Shown: piece by piece, positions 35,580 through 43,386 of the stretch
How the letters are laid out: each line of letters opens with the position of its first letter
How positions within the stretch are numbered: position 1 is the first letter of the stretch
From: Cryptosporangium phraense
GTDB taxonomy: Bacteria > Actinomycetota > Actinomycetes > Mycobacteriales > Cryptosporangiaceae
Assembly: GCF_006912135.1 (NCBI RefSeq)
Contig: NZ_VIRS01000008.1
Span: 204,206-268,205 of the forward strand
Reading direction: 5' to 3'
DNA: 64,000 nt
The notes under the pieces: model-generated
Database searches by the model: none
What the model was told of the DNA's origin: nothing
Seen by the model: only the letters and a program-made list of their open reading frames with translations
Made by a program: the position numbers and the translations under genes

Positions 35580-36779
35580 ATGAAGAGCCTCGACGACCTG
35601 CTCGCCGAGGGTGTGGCCGGTCGGCGCGTGCTGCTGCGCGCCGACCTGAACGTCCCCCTCGACGGCCAGAAGATCACCGACGACGGACGCATCCGCGCGG
35701 TCCTCCCGACGATCACCGCGCTCCGCGACGCGGGCGCGCGCGTGATCGTCTTCTCCCACCTCGGACGCCCGAAGGGCGCGCCGGACCCGAAGTACTCGCT
35801 CGAGCCGGTCGCGCAGCGGCTGGACGAGCTGCTCGGCGCGCCGGTGGCGTTCGCGACCGACACCGTCGGCCCGCAGGCGCAGGAAGCCGTGGCCGGCGTC
35901 GGCGACGGCGGGGTCGTGCTGCTGGAGAACCTCCGCTTCAACGCGGGCGAGACCAGCAAGGACGACGCTGCGCGGAAGGCGTTCGCGCAGGAGCTGTCGA
36001 ACTTCGCCGGCCAGGACGGCGCCTACGTCGACGACGCGTTCGGCGCCGTGCACCGCAAGCACGCCAGCGTGTACGACCTGGCCCAGCTGCGCCCGGCCTA
36101 CGCCGGCTACCTGGTGGCCCGTGAGCTCGACGTGCTCCGTCAGCTCACCGGCGAGCCCGAGCGGCCGTACGTCGTCGTGCTCGGCGGCAGCAAGGTCTCC
36201 GACAAGCTGGGCGTCATCGACGCGCTGCTGCCGAAGGTCGACACGCTGTTGATCGGCGGCGGCATGTGCTTCACGTTCCTCGCGGCCCAGGGCCACGGCG
36301 TCGGTGACTCGCTGCTCGAGCAGGAGATGATCGACACCTGCAAGCGGTTGCTGTCCGAGGGCGGCGACAAGATCGTGCTTCCGACCGACGTCGTCCTCGC
36401 GGACGACTTCTCGGCCGACGCCAACACGAAGGTCGTTCCGGCCGACGCTCTGGAAGACGGCTGGAAGGGCCTGGACATCGGGCCTGAGTCGGTGCGGCTG
36501 TTCTCGGACAAGCTGGCCGGCGCGAAGACCGTGTTCTGGAACGGGCCGATGGGCGTGTTCGAGCTGGCGCCGTTCGCCGAGGGCACCCGCGGGGTCGCCG
36601 AGGCGGTCGCGTCGGTGGACGGGCTCACGATCGTCGGTGGTGGCGACTCGGCCGCGGCCGTGCGTCAGCTCGGGATCGAGGAGTCGCGGTTCGGGCACAT
36701 CTCGACCGGCGGCGGGGCCTCGCTGGAGTTCCTGGAGGGCAAGGAACTGCCCGGCGTCGCCGCACTCGAAGGGGCCTGA
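35580..36779 (+). CDS. pgk: Phosphoglycerate kinase
   Basis: 399 residues. It transfers phosphate from 1,3-bisphosphoglycerate to ADP. Signature sequences are [34 protein letters not shown], the hinge and ADP site [14 protein letters not shown] and the C-terminal [13 protein letters not shown]. The ATG lies five bases after the gap stop, and the stop three bases before tpiA, so the three glycolytic genes form one tight operon. Confidence 0.98.
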   Translation: MKSLDDLLAEGVAGRRVLLRADLNVPLDGQKITDDGRIRAVLPTITALRDAGARVIVFSHLGRPKGAPDPKYSLEPVAQRLDELLGAPVAFATDTVGPQAQEAVAGVGDGGVVLLENLRFNAGETSKDDAARKAFAQELSNFAGQDGAYVDDAFGAVHRKHASVYDLAQLRPAYAGYLVARELDVLRQLTGEPERPYVVVLGGSKVSDKLGVIDALLPKVDTLLIGGGMCFTFLAAQGHGVGDSLLEQEMIDTCKRLLSEGGDKIVLPTDVVLADDFSADANTKVVPADALEDGWKGLDIGPESVRLFSDKLAGAKTVFWNGPMGVFELAPFAEGTRGVAEAVASVDGLTIVGGGDSAAAVRQLGIEESRFGHISTGGGASLEFLEGKELPGVAALEGA

Positions 36780-36782
36780 TCC

Positions 36783-37589
36783 ATGGCGAAGAAGGTCAGC
36801 TTCGAGCGTCGTCCGCTGATCGCGGGCAACTGGAAGATGAACCTCAACCACCTCGAGGCGATCTCCCTCACCCAGAAGATCGCGATCAGCCTCACCGAGG
36901 AGCAGCTCGCGCTGGTCGAGGCGGCGGTCATCCCGCCGTTCACCGACCTGCGCAGCGTCCAGACGCTGATCCAGGGCGACAAGCTCAACCTCGCCTACGG
37001 CGCGCAGGACCTGTCGCCGTACGACTCGGGCGCCTACACCGGGGACGTCTCCGGAGCGATGCTCGCGAAGCTCGACTGCACGTACGTGATCGTCGGCCAC
37101 TCCGAGCGGCGCGAGTACCACCACGAGGACGACTCGGTGGTGAACGCCAAGGTGCGCGCCGCGTTCAAGCACGGCCTGACGCCGATCCTGTGCGTGGGCG
37201 AGGGCCTCTCGGTGCGTGAGGAGGCCGCGCACGTCCCGCACTGCACCGCACAGCTCGATGCGGCACTGGCCAAGGTCACGGCCGAGCAGGTCGCGAACAT
37301 CGTGATCGCGTACGAGCCGGTCTGGGCGATCGGCACCGGCAAGGTCGCGACGCCGGAGGACGCGCAGGAGGTCTGCGGGGAGATCCGGAAGGCGCTGGCC
37401 GCGAAGTACTCGGAAGAGATCGCGAACGGCATCCGGGTGCTGTACGGCGGCTCGGTCAAGGCGAAGAACGTCGCCGCGATCATGGCCCAGCCCGATGTGG
37501 ACGGCGCCCTGGTGGGCGGCGCGAGCATCGACGCCGACGAGTTCGCGACGATCGTCCGGTTCCCCGAACACGCGACGGCAGTCAGCTGA
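36783..37589 (+). CDS. tpiA: Triosephosphate isomerase
   Basis: 268 residues. It interconverts dihydroxyacetone phosphate and glyceraldehyde-3-phosphate. The active-site residues are visible as GNWKMN (Lys), VGHSERR (His) and [16 protein letters not shown] (Glu), with the phosphate-gripping loop closing on the latter and [10 protein letters not shown]. It is a full-length enzyme. The next reading frame (thiamine diphosphokinase) starts within a few bases of its stop. Confidence 0.98.
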   Translation: MAKKVSFERRPLIAGNWKMNLNHLEAISLTQKIAISLTEEQLALVEAAVIPPFTDLRSVQTLIQGDKLNLAYGAQDLSPYDSGAYTGDVSGAMLAKLDCTYVIVGHSERREYHHEDDSVVNAKVRAAFKHGLTPILCVGEGLSVREEAAHVPHCTAQLDAALAKVTAEQVANIVIAYEPVWAIGTGKVATPEDAQEVCGEIRKALAAKYSEEIANGIRVLYGGSVKAKNVAAIMAQPDVDGALVGGASIDADEFATIVRFPEHATAVS

Positions 37590-37600
37590 GCACGATCATC

Positions 37601-38218
37601 GTGGTGGCCGGCGGGGAACCGCCGGCCGCTGCGTTTCTGGCGGGTCTACCGCCGGACGCGTTCGTGGTGGCCGCGGACTCCGGGGTGGACGGCGCGCACG
37701 GCATCGGGCTGCGCGTCGGCCTGGCGGTCGGCGACTTCGACTCTGCGTCGGCCTCAGCCGCGGCCCGGGTCGAGGCCGAGGGCGGGCAGGTCGAGCGGTA
37801 CCCGGCCGCGAAGGACGCCACCGACCTGGAGATCGCCCTCGACGCCGCCCTCGCCCGGGCGCCCTCGCGCATCGTGGTACTGGGCGGGGCGGGCGGCCGG
37901 TTCGACCACTGGCTGGCCGTGGCCTTCCTGCTGGCGTCTCCGCTGTACGCGGCCGTGGATCTCCAGGCCCGCTGGTCGGCGGCGACCGTCACCGTGGTGC
38001 GCCGCTCGGCGTCCTTGACCGGGCGCCCGGGGGAGGTCGTCACATTGCTGCCGGTACACGGCGCGGCCGTCGGTATCGCGACCGAGGGCCTGCTCTATCC
38101 GCTCCGGGACGAAGACCTACCTCCCGGCACCACCCGGGGCGTCTCCAACGTCCTCGAGGGTGCCACCGCGCACGTGACCGTGCGCGGTGGCACCCTGCTG
38201 GCGATCCAGCCCCACTAA
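37601..38218 (+). CDS. thiN: Thiamine diphosphokinase
   Basis: About 205 residues. It uses ATP to pyrophosphorylate thiamine to the cofactor thiamine diphosphate. Recognised by VVAADSGVDGAHGIGL, VGDFDSAS, YPAAKDATDLEIAL and VLGGAGGRFDHWLA, the metal- and ATP-binding motifs of the family, and the C-terminal thiamine-binding region (GVSNVLEGATAHVTVRGGTLL). GTG 37601 is used, but the in-frame residues STIIV just upstream belong to the fold, so a CTG at 37586 overlapping tpiA is possible. Its stop overlaps the convergent permease stop by four bases. Confidence 0.88.
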   Translation: MVAGGEPPAAAFLAGLPPDAFVVAADSGVDGAHGIGLRVGLAVGDFDSASASAAARVEAEGGQVERYPAAKDATDLEIALDAALARAPSRIVVLGGAGGRFDHWLAVAFLLASPLYAAVDLQARWSAATVTVVRRSASLTGRPGEVVTLLPVHGAAVGIATEGLLYPLRDEDLPPGTTRGVSNVLEGATAHVTVRGGTLLAIQPH

Positions 38219-38931
38219 CCCGTTTCGCCGCGGACGCTGAAGGCGCTGAGGCGGTCGATCGCCAGCGTGGCGGCCGCCGTGGCCAGGACGATCGTCGCCA
38301 GCACGGCGTAGACGGCCGGCAGCCGGGACGTGACCAGATCGGTCGACGCGACCCAGTCCGACGTCGTCACCGCGAACTGGCGGATGCTCAGCCAGCGGAC
38401 CCCGTCGAGCAGGTTGGCCAGCGTCGTCTCCCACAGCACCAGATAGCCGATCGCGATCAGCACCGGCCGCCGGCTGATGACGCTCAGCGCGACGAACAGC
38501 GCCGAGTAGGCCACCGACCCGACGAACGCGCCGACCGCCAGCCCGATCCCGAGCCGGACCGAGTCGACCAGGATCCCGGCGACGAACATCGGCACCGCGG
38601 TGGCCAGCGTCGTGACGCCGATGGCCACGCCCAGCTTCGTCAGGACGATCGTCCCGCGCGGTACGGGGGTGGTCAGCAGCGTCACCGCGCTGCCGTCCTC
38701 CAGTTCCGAGCCCAGGACGCCGGTGCCGACGATCATCGCGATCAGCGGCAGCACCACCCCGAACCCGATCTGGGTGAGCACCGGGTCGGCCCACTTCGCC
38801 GGGTCGGCCCCGGACGCCCGCCCGATGATCGCCGCGACGACCAGCAACACCGGCAGCGGGAAGAGGAGCAGGAACCGGCGACGGCCGAGCAGTCCCCGGA
38901 GCGTGATCTTGGCGAGAACCCGAACAACCAT
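38215..38931 (-). CDS. ABC-2-type transporter permease
   Basis: 238 residues with six membrane helices and a short cytoplasmic N-terminus (RVLAKITLRGLLGRRRF). It is an ABC-2-type exporter permease; the substrate is unknown. It is the last gene of the four-gene leftward ABC operon and follows its ATPase gene (38936) by four bases, so the two should form one half of the exporter or a separate exporter. No signature points to a drug, peptide or lipid substrate. Confidence 0.88.
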   Translation of the reverse strand: MVVRVLAKITLRGLLGRRRFLLLFPLPVLLVVAAIIGRASGADPAKWADPVLTQIGFGVVLPLIAMIVGTGVLGSELEDGSAVTLLTTPVPRGTIVLTKLGVAIGVTTLATAVPMFVAGILVDSVRLGIGLAVGAFVGSVAYSALFVALSVISRRPVLIAIGYLVLWETTLANLLDGVRWLSIRQFAVTTSDWVASTDLVTSRLPAVYAVLATIVLATAAATLAIDRLSAFSVRGETG

Positions 38932-38935
38932 GACG

Positions 38936-39886
38936 TCAGCCCCCGATCAGGTACGAGAAAACGCTTTCGAGCGACTCGTCCGCAGGAAGAACCTGGTAGA
39001 GCCGCACGCCGGCGCCGCGCGCCGCGGAGGGGAGCGCCGCGGTGAACGCGCCGTAGTCACTGGCCCGCACCAGCACGCCGTCGTTCTCCAGCTCCACCCC
39101 CGAGACGGATTCCAGCGCGAGGAGGGCGACGCCCAACGAGCGGTCGTTGCTGGACGACAGCCGGAACTCGTGCGGACGCTGGGTCATCAGCCGCCGGATC
39201 GCCCGGTGGTCGCCGGAGGCCGCGAGCCGCCCGGCCACCATCACCTGGATCTGCTGGGAGACCTGCTCCACCTCCTCCAGGATGTGCGAGCTGAACAGGA
39301 CCGTCCGGCCCTCCTCGCCCATCCGGTGGAGCAGCTCCATCAGCTCGAGCCGCTGGCGCGGGTCCATGCCGTTGAACGGCTCGTCCAGCAGCAGCACGGC
39401 CGGATCGTGCACCAGTGCGGCCGCGACCCGGGCCCGCTGGCGCATGCCCTTGGAGTAGGTGGCGATCCGGCGGTCGGCGGCCGGGCCGAGGTTCACCATC
39501 GCGATCGCCCGGTCGGCGGCCGAGCGGGGGTGATCCATCTTGTGCAGCGTCGCGGTCGCCTCGACCAGCTCGCGGGCCGAGAGGAACCCGTACGTGTCCT
39601 CCCGGTCGACGACCAGGCCGAGCGTGCGGTAGATCGCCGGGTTGCGCCAGACCGGCGCGTCCTGCACCAGGATCTCGCCCCGCGACGGCGCGAGCAGCCC
39701 GGCCATCAGATGCAGCAACGTCGTCTTGCCGGCCCCGTTCGGACCGAGCAGACCGGTGACGCCGGTACCGATCGACATCGTGATGTCGTTGACCGCGACC
39801 ACGTTCCCGAACCACCGGGACACCCCGCGGACGTCGATCACCGACCTCGTGGCCGGCGGTGCCGCCTCCAGGACCTCGCTCGTCAT
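38936..39886 (-). CDS. ABC transporter ATP-binding protein
   Basis: 316 residues. Walker A is GLLGPNGAGKTTLLH, the ABC signature region reads YSKGMRQRARVAAALVHDPA (LSGGQ replaced by YSKGM, usual in ABC-2 exporters), and Walker B with the catalytic Glu is VLLLDEPFNGMDP. The C-terminal extension of about 90 residues is typical of NatA-like exporters. It pairs with the permease at 38215 and overlaps the permease gene at 39883 by four bases. Confidence 0.93.
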   Translation of the reverse strand: MTSEVLEAAPPATRSVIDVRGVSRWFGNVVAVNDITMSIGTGVTGLLGPNGAGKTTLLHLMAGLLAPSRGEILVQDAPVWRNPAIYRTLGLVVDREDTYGFLSARELVEATATLHKMDHPRSAADRAIAMVNLGPAADRRIATYSKGMRQRARVAAALVHDPAVLLLDEPFNGMDPRQRLELMELLHRMGEEGRTVLFSSHILEEVEQVSQQIQVMVAGRLAASGDHRAIRRLMTQRPHEFRLSSSNDRSLGVALLALESVSGVELENDGVLVRASDYGAFTAALPSAARGAGVRLYQVLPADESLESVFSYLIGG

Positions 39887-40749
39887 GCCGGAACCTTCCG
39901 ATAGCGGGCCACCAGCAGCGCGATGCAGGCGGCCGAGAGGACGACGAAGTAGACGGCGAGCAGCGGGCCGTGCGCGATCGGGTCGCCGCCCGTGTACCGG
40001 GTCGGGTCGTCGGCGTAGAGCCAGATGCCGAGGTAGTTCAGCGCGGCCGGCGGGTTGGTCATCGCGACCAGCTCGCTGGTGCCCTGGCTCGCGTTCAGCG
40101 CCTCGGTGAACGCCACCGCCGGCGTCGTCACCAGGAACACCGCGACGATGGCGGCGGCGGCGATCGCCCGGCGTCGGATCAGCGACGCGATCAGCACGCT
40201 GATCGACGACAGCACGATCGCGTGGGTGGCGCCGTGGGCCAGCCCGGCGGCCCAGTCGCCGGCCGCGTGCGTGATGCCGTCGGCGCCCTTCTTGGTGGAG
40301 AGCGCCGCCCCGACGAACATCAGCGTCACCGGCGCGGCCAGCACCAGGAACAGCGCGGTGACCAGGCCGCCCAGCCGGGCCAGCGCGTAGTCCGTGCGGC
40401 GCAGCGGCCGGGCGAAGTACAGCGAGAGCGCCCGGGTCTGCTGGTCGCGGGACGTGAGCTCGGGAGCGATGCCGGCCAGCAGCAGGACCGACAGGATCGT
40501 CATGTTGTCGAGGAACATCGGGCTGGTCGTCACGCTCTGGCCGGTCTGGGCGGCGATCACGGTGACGATCAGGCCGGCCAGCAGGATGAAGCTGATGATC
40601 GACCAGCTGAAGATCTTCGCCTTGATCCCCCGGCCGAGGCCGAACGCGGTGCGCAGCGAGTGCACGTACAGCGTGCGGAACGCGTAGCCGCGGCCGAGCC
40701 GCGGTCCGGTGTACCGCTGGTACCCGAGGTCATGGATGACGCTGGTCAT
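39883..40749 (-). CDS. ABC-2-type transporter permease
   Basis: 288 residues, six predicted membrane helices, with a first helix preceded by IKAKIFSWSIISF and a large extracytoplasmic loop between helices 1 and 2. Belongs to the ABC-2 exporter permeases. It overlaps both neighbours by four bases, so its product must be made in balance with the two ATPases. The N-terminus (IHDLGYQRYTGPRLGRG) is a recurrent start for this subfamily in actinobacteria. Confidence 0.88.
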   Translation of the reverse strand: MTSVIHDLGYQRYTGPRLGRGYAFRTLYVHSLRTAFGLGRGIKAKIFSWSIISFILLAGLIVTVIAAQTGQSVTTSPMFLDNMTILSVLLLAGIAPELTSRDQQTRALSLYFARPLRRTDYALARLGGLVTALFLVLAAPVTLMFVGAALSTKKGADGITHAAGDWAAGLAHGATHAIVLSSISVLIASLIRRRAIAAAAIVAVFLVTTPAVAFTEALNASQGTSELVAMTNPPAALNYLGIWLYADDPTRYTGGDPIAHGPLLAVYFVVLSAACIALLVARYRKVPA

Positions 40750-41690
40750 GCCGCACCCGCTTCGGCTCGCGCGAACAGTTCGGCGACCCGGTGCCGGCGC
40801 TGGTCGAGCCGGTGCAGGGCCAGGTGGAGGTCGGCGACCGCGTCCAGGATGACGTCGTACGTGGTGTCGTCGACCAGCGGTACCAGCACGGTGCGGCCGT
40901 CCTGCCGGGCGTCCGTACCGCGGTTCTTCAGCAGCTCGACGAGAGCCTCGGCGTTCGCGTCGACCTCTATGACCAGCTCGTCCTGGCCGGTCGTCATCGC
41001 GTCGACGCGGTCGGCGCGGAGCAGCCGGCCGCCGTCGAGCGCGACCAGGTAGTCGCAGATCCGCTCGATCTCGCCGAGCAGGTGGGAGCAGATGACGACC
41101 GTGATGCCGAACTCGGTGCCGATCCGGCGGACGAGGTCGAGCATCGCGTCCCGGCCGGCCGGGTCGAGGCCGTTGGTCGGCTCGTCGAGCAGGAGCAGGT
41201 CGGGGTCGTGGACCAGGGCCTGGGCCAGCTTGACCCGCTGCTTCATGCCGGTCGAGTAGCCGCCGATCTGCCGGTAGCGCTCCTCGTACAGGCCGACGTG
41301 ACGCAGCGTCTCGGACGCGCGCTCGCGGGCGGCCGCCTTGGGCAGGCCGCTCATCCGTCCGAAGTGCGTGACCAGTTCGGCCGCGCTGAGGTCGGGCGGG
41401 AGGCAGTCGAACTCGGGCATGTAGCCGACCCGGGCCCGGACGAGCTCACCGTCGACGGTGGGGTCGAGTCCGAGGACCTGGATGGTGCCGCTGGTCGGGG
41501 CCAGCAGCCCGAGGACGATCTTCAGGAACGTCGACTTCCCGGCGCCGTTCGCACCGACGAGGCCGACCACACCGCCTGCCGTGTCAGTGCCTGACACCGC
41601 CGCGGAGTCGATCGTGACGGACAGGTCGTCGAGCGCCCGTACGCCACCGTCGTACTGTTTGGCCAGGGATTGAGTCGTAATGACGGTCAC
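40746..41690 (-). CDS. ABC transporter ATP-binding protein
   Basis: 314 residues. Walker A is GLVGANGAGKSTFLK, the signature region GGYSTGMKQRVKLAQALVHDP and Walker B LLLLDEPTNGLDP. First gene of a four-gene operon in which each gene overlaps or nearly abuts the next. A GTG start (41690) has no evident Shine-Dalgarno site. A TACAGT box on the minus strand ends about nine bases before it, so a leaderless transcript is possible. A perfect palindrome at 41702-41715 overlaps this promoter. Confidence 0.92.
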   Translation of the reverse strand: MTVITTQSLAKQYDGGVRALDDLSVTIDSAAVSGTDTAGGVVGLVGANGAGKSTFLKIVLGLLAPTSGTIQVLGLDPTVDGELVRARVGYMPEFDCLPPDLSAAELVTHFGRMSGLPKAAARERASETLRHVGLYEERYRQIGGYSTGMKQRVKLAQALVHDPDLLLLDEPTNGLDPAGRDAMLDLVRRIGTEFGITVVICSHLLGEIERICDYLVALDGGRLLRADRVDAMTTGQDELVIEVDANAEALVELLKNRGTDARQDGRTVLVPLVDDTTYDVILDAVADLHLALHRLDQRRHRVAELFARAEAGAA

Positions 41691-41701
41691 GGCGGGTAAC
41701 T

Positions 41702-41715
41702 GTAGGGATCCCTAC
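41702..41715. promoter_or_regulatory. Perfect 14-bp palindrome at the ABC operon promoter
   Basis: GTAGGGATCCCTAC is its own reverse complement and ends 12 bp upstream of the first ATPase start codon. Its last bases overlap a possible -10 element (TACAGT, read on the minus strand). Binding by a dimeric repressor here would block transcription. ABC-2 operons of this kind are often controlled by GntR/YtrA- or PadR-type regulators, but no such gene is adjacent. Confidence 0.5.
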
Positions 41716-41760
41716 CTCGCCCGCGCATCGGGAATCTCCCCGACCGGGACCCTTACTAAA

Positions 41761-41850
41761 GAGGCTTGTTCGGGAGCGGCCCGCCGTGCGGATGGCCAGG
41801 GGCCGACGTGTGACGGCGATAAATGGTGCGCTCGGTCCCGAACAAGTCTC
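41761..41850. mobile_element. Short element with 15-bp terminal inverted repeats (MITE-like)
   Basis: GAGGCTTGTTCGGGA (41761-41775) and TCCCGAACAAGTCTC (41836-41850) are inverted repeats matching at 14 of 15 positions, 60 bp apart, bounding a 90-bp segment with no coding potential. Ends of this length and distance suggest a miniature inverted-repeat transposable element. No clear target-site duplication was found (flanks ctaaa and agaat), so a long-range RNA hairpin is the alternative. Confidence 0.4.
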
Positions 41851-41859
41851 TCAGAATGG

Positions 41860-41894
41860 CCCGTTGCCCACGGGGGTGTCACGTGGGCAACGGG
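41860..41894 (-). terminator. Strong hairpin, terminator after the Uma2 genes
   Basis: CCCGTTGCCCACG (41860-41872) and CGTGGGCAACGGG (41882-41894) form a perfect 13-bp stem with a 9-base loop. It lies 59 bp beyond the stop of the leftward Uma2 gene at 41953 and would end that transcript before the ABC operon promoter. There is no U-tract, as is usual in actinobacteria. Confidence 0.7.
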
Positions 41895-41952
41895 CAGTCT
41901 CGAGACGCGGTACCGGACCGACCCCGCCGCGATCCGGGCCGGTTCCGCGCCC

Positions 41953-42531
41953 CTAGCGCCAGAGAGCCGGGTCGATCTGGATCTGGAACGGCTCTTCGAT
42001 CGTGAACAGGTCGCGGTGCTCGGTCGGGCTCTCGTACGTCTTGTTGCCGCCGAGCCGGTAGGCGTAGACCACGACCTCGGGCTCGGTCTCCAGCCGCAGG
42101 TAGAGCGGGATGCCCCAGGCCGCATAGATCGCGACCTTCGTCGTGCGGTCGGGCGTGTACGAATGGCGGGACACGACCTCGGCCGCGACCGAGACCTCGT
42201 GCGGATGCGCCCAGCCGCGATGGGCGCCGCGCCGCGTCAGCTCGCGCGGGACCACGAGGATGTCGGGAGCCCGGAGCTCGGCGACGACCCGGCCGTCGTA
42301 AATCCGGACCTCACCTTCCTGAACCGGCCAGTACTGGCTCGGGCACTGCTCCTCGAGGACGTTGGCTAACCGGCGGCAAGCTTCCTGGTGCCAGAAGCTC
42401 GGCCGGGGGGAGACGACCAGCCGGCCGTCTTCGATCTCGTAGTGCACGCCCTCGGGTACCTGCACGAGTTCTTCGTCGGACCATCCGTCGGGTGGTTCGT
42501 AGAGTCCTACCGCGGCTGTCATGCCGGACAC
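41953..42531 (-). CDS. Uma2-family (PD-(D/E)xK fold) putative endonuclease
   Basis: 192 residues. Uma2 proteins have a restriction-endonuclease fold; actinobacterial genomes carry many copies with unknown role. The core is visible as YEIEDGRLVVSPRPSFWHQEA, LRAPDILVVP (Asp), and VSVAAEVVSRHSYTPDRTTKVAIYAAWGI (Glu and Lys of the catalytic motif). The C-terminal beta region ends EPFQIQIDPALW. GTG 42531 or ATG 42522 may start it. It shares direction and plan with the gene at 42592, a diverged paralogue. Confidence 0.87.
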   Translation of the reverse strand: MSGMTAAVGLYEPPDGWSDEELVQVPEGVHYEIEDGRLVVSPRPSFWHQEACRRLANVLEEQCPSQYWPVQEGEVRIYDGRVVAELRAPDILVVPRELTRRGAHRGWAHPHEVSVAAEVVSRHSYTPDRTTKVAIYAAWGIPLYLRLETEPEVVVYAYRLGGNKTYESPTEHRDLFTIEEPFQIQIDPALWR

Positions 42532-42591
42532 CGTAGAGACGCCTGTGAGTGCTCGTGATCCCTCGACGTATCAGCGCAACGCCGACACGAA

Positions 42592-43182
42592 TCAGCCCAG
42601 CATCGACAGGTCGATTCGCAGCGGAAAGGGCACGTCCGTCGTGAACTCTGACGTGTGCTGCACTGGAGTTCGGTACTGACCGGTCTCGGGGTCGAGGCGG
42701 TATTCGTAAAGGGCGACCGTCGGCTTGCTCTCGAGCCGCAGATAGAACGGAATCTTCCACTCCGCGTAGATCGCCGACTTCGTTATCCGGTCACCGATTC
42801 GCGACGACGGCGACACGATCTCCAGCGCGAGTGCGATCTCGTGCGGGTGTACCCAGTTGCGATCCGCTTCCGGGGTGGTGATCTTGGTCGGTACCACCAT
42901 CAGATCAGGTGAGCGGGACTGGGTGATCTTGCCGCTCTCGTAGATGCGGATCTCGGCTTCAGGGAGCGATGTCCACTCCTCCCGGCACTGCGCATCGAGA
43001 AGCGTTATGAGCTTCGCCTCGAATTTTTGGTGCCACAGGGCAGGGCGCGGTGACACCGTGAGAATTCCGTCCTCGATCTCATACCGGATCTCCTCCGGAA
43101 TCATGTCCAGTTCCTCATCGGTCCACCCGATCTCGTCATCTTCGAGATGCGGATCGGTCAGACCCGATATTGCTGCGGTCAT
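42592..43182 (-). CDS. Uma2-family putative endonuclease (paralogue)
   Basis: 196 residues from ATG 43182. The layout repeats that of the neighbour: YEIEDGILTVSPRPALWHQ, QSRSPDLMVVPTKI, IALALEIVSPSSRIGDRITKSAIYAEWKI and a C-terminal VPFPLRIDLSML. The catalytic Asp, Glu and Lys positions are kept. ATG 43182 matches the MTAA... start of the paralogue; an in-frame start at 43314 would add 44 unmatched residues. The DNA is less GC-extreme at third positions than the flanking genes, which hints at recent arrival. Confidence 0.87.
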   Translation of the reverse strand: MTAAISGLTDPHLEDDEIGWTDEELDMIPEEIRYEIEDGILTVSPRPALWHQKFEAKLITLLDAQCREEWTSLPEAEIRIYESGKITQSRSPDLMVVPTKITTPEADRNWVHPHEIALALEIVSPSSRIGDRITKSAIYAEWKIPFYLRLESKPTVALYEYRLDPETGQYRTPVQHTSEFTTDVPFPLRIDLSMLG

Positions 43183-43339
43183 GAGATGGACGGTATCGAG
43201 TTCTCCGGACGGATTGAGATTCCGTACGGTATCTGTGGAAAACCTTTGGTATACGCGATCACGCATGCGCTCGATCGGCACCGGATACGGCTCGCTCGTC
43301 CAGTCGTCGTCCACAGATCCAGCGTAATCCTCGACGACA

Positions 43340-43373
43340 GTGGCCCGGCATCCCTCGCGGGATACCGGGCCAC
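43340..43373 (-). terminator. Hairpin terminator of the fadA-fadB operon
   Basis: GTGGCCCGG (43340-43348) pairs with CCGGGCCAC (43365-43373). The inner bases ATCCC and GGGAT extend the stem across one mismatch around a TCGC loop. It lies 14 bp past the stop of the leftward hydratase/dehydrogenase gene, the expected place for a terminator. Confidence 0.75.
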
Positions 43374-43386
43374 GGCGGCAATCGGA

